Part shown: one piece after another, positions 62,330 to 64,000 of the stretch | How the letters are laid out: each line of letters starts with the position of its first letter | Numbering within the stretch: the first letter of the stretch is position 1 | Assembly (NCBI GenBank): GCA_008360955.1 | Contig: LUCM01007344.1 | Coordinates: 446,718-510,717, forward strand | From: Fasciolopsis buskii | Taxonomy: Eukaryota; Platyhelminthes; Trematoda; Plagiorchiida; Fasciolidae | Reading direction: 5' to 3' | DNA length: 64,000 bases | Notes under the pieces: model-generated | Told to the model about the DNA's origin: nothing | Database searches by the model: none | The model's input: only the letters and a program-made list of their open reading frames with translations | Position numbers and translations under genes: made by a program

Positions 62330-64000
62330 CTCTTCCTCATCGGGAACAAGGTTATTCAGGTGACTAAGTTACATAAAACCAAGCAGGTGGGCTAACAGAT
62401 AGCAATCAAAACGAACAGTTAACTTGTGACATTCGTTTTCGGTTCAAAAGCATCATATTTGATGAGAACAACTTCTTAAGATAAAGTATTTTGCTTTCAG
62501 TCTACCCTACCTGTAACAGATATATTTGCCAAATACCGCAGTTTCCTTAATGCTGCGTAAAATTGTCTGTTGCTGACCTATGATTTCCAGTTTTATGATG
62601 CCCGGTTGTAGGTTCCCTCTCATGTCCATGTCTCTTCCGCTTTAGATTTTCCTGGAAATCAAGACAGAATTCTGGAAGCAGTTGTATCGTTTTATTCAGT
62701 GTAGAAGAGAAATGAGATTTTGGCAAAATCGCACTGCCCCAATGGGATGTAGCTATATTCCGTCTGTCCTGGTGTCGTCTGCAGAGGAGATGCTATCGGT
62801 ACTTCCTAATTTGCCAATGATCGCAACACTGTTTTCCTCGTAAAATAGAAATAATAAAAAACCAGAGCAGCTTTTTGCATCCTGCAGGAGCTCTGTCGTC
62901 TGGAATTGCTCTATTAATCATTTAGCCAAATTGAAATTGTGCTACCGTAACCGAATAAGAGCAGTCATATGTGTATACATATACGTATAGGAATGTCTTT
63001 GTATGCATATATGCGCATATATTTATACATGCAAAGACAGGAGTTAAAAAAGATCCAAACAGTTAGTGGATAAGCCGGGTTGTCCAAATTTTGTCGGTTT
63101 TCTCCATAAATCAGAATTTCAGCCAAATGGTTCCAAGTTATCTAAATGGGACTTAAAATCTCCAAAGGAAAGTAACAAATTGATTCTGCTCTTTTGGTGC
63201 CCTCGTCTGGCGGTTTTGATCTTAATTCCCGTCCTTCTCAGGGAAGTAAAGCTGAAGTACATTCCTCTTCCTTGATAGATGCTGAACAACCATTTTATCG
63301 GGAAAACGTTTACTCTCATCTTCTTTTGCTAAATAGAACTTGAGCATCGAATTTCACAAAAAACAGCAATTTACCTCACCAGAAATTTCAGCATGATACC
63401 ATTCGAGTGACGTGAATAACCGCAACTGAATGCATAAGATATTCAATAAAAGACTTGGTTGCATCAGGTTATCGAAAATTATGGCTTATTTGTGATCTGG
63501 TGTTATCGCAGAAACTAATGGCCAATCCTCAAAATGCAGTCCACAGTACTACTGAGGAGAATTACGATAGATTACGTTCCTCAGTAGAATTCTCCGCCCA
63601 TTTTAGCCGGTGGGAATCACTTGTGTACCGTAAATCGAGAATCAGTTAGCATTTGATCAACCAAGAGCTGTAATTCCTGTTGATCCGTGTTAGATTCGTT
63701 AGTTTTAGCAAACGTAGATAGGAGCCAAAGTTAAGTACACCAAAAGTGACTAGCGTTTTTCGCAAATCGATCTAGTTTGAGTTCTCTTGTTTGTACTACT
63801 GGATAGAGTAGCTAAACAAACACTTCTATGTTAGAATCGTCAAGGAAATCAGTGTTCACCAGTCAGGATATGGCCAAATCAGTGTTGATTGTATTTCGCT
63901 CCTTTGGAGATGAACCATCAACCAGTAAAAAGTCGGAAGTGATCGCCAACGATGTACAAAATTTCGGTCATTGAACGAGTATTGTTGTTTTTCTTGAAAG
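62330..64000. other. Right flank, no gene recognised
   Basis: Apart from the CATA-rich repeat and palindrome near 63 kb, I see only short chance-like open frames and AT-rich sequence here. Confidence 0.5.
62995..63038. repeat. 44-bp imperfect palindrome in a CATA-rich repeat
   Basis: The arms gtctttgtatg and catgcaaagac are inverted complements with one mismatch (G-T). Between them lies a second palindromic core around atatatgcgcatatat. The element sits at the end of a CATA/TATA-rich stretch starting near 62966. It could extrude as a cruciform or be the tip of a MITE-like element. Confidence 0.7.

Overview
The window is non-coding-rich metazoan DNA carrying the 3' half of one multi-exon gene on the + strand. 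The gene encodes a TRPC-family (transient receptor potential, canonical) cation channel. I could place eight coding exons between 13006 and 56681. Every intron is GT-AG, every splice phase matches its partner, and the joined frame stays open from just before transmembrane helix S1 through the pore, S6, the invariant TRP box and the stop codon (724 residues). The N-terminal ankyrin and TRP_2 exons were not found. They are probably upstream of the window, or hidden in the first 13 kb.

Layout: 1-13005 shows no recognisable exon. 13006-13234 encodes S1 and S2. 16052-16369 encodes S3 and a long S3-S4 loop. 31602-31786 encodes S4, the linker and the start of S5. 43339-43460 encodes the rest of S5 and the turret. 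43835-44078 encodes the pore helix and S6. 50914-51327 encodes the TRP box and proximal C-terminus. 52331-52403 is a small exon resembling the calmodulin/IP3-receptor-binding segment. 56092-56681 encodes a lineage-specific, charged C-terminal tail and the stop. The introns measure about 2.8, 15.2, 11.6, 0.4, 6.8, 1.0 and 3.7 kb.

Intron 2 holds a decayed Penelope-like retroelement (about 20250-21760, same strand as the gene). Its RT motifs, including an intact YVDD box and a GIY-YIG-like stretch, are readable across frameshifts and stops. The same intron has a four-base-register degenerate satellite (19515-19700) and a possible LINE C-terminal remnant on the minus strand near 23 kb. Elsewhere there are two AT/CATA-rich repeats, one containing a 44-bp near-palindrome, a pair of near-identical 47-50 bp repeats flanking intron 7 sequence, a tRNA T-arm-like sequence, and an unexplained 121-codon GC-richer open frame at 61964-62329.

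Organism: long introns, an AT-rich background, GC-richer exons, a TRPC gene and a Penelope-like element point to an invertebrate animal. A parasitic flatworm is my best guess, but this is inference from overall character, and no marker sequence proves it. I see no bacterial, phage or CRISPR features. Most short open frames here look like chance.
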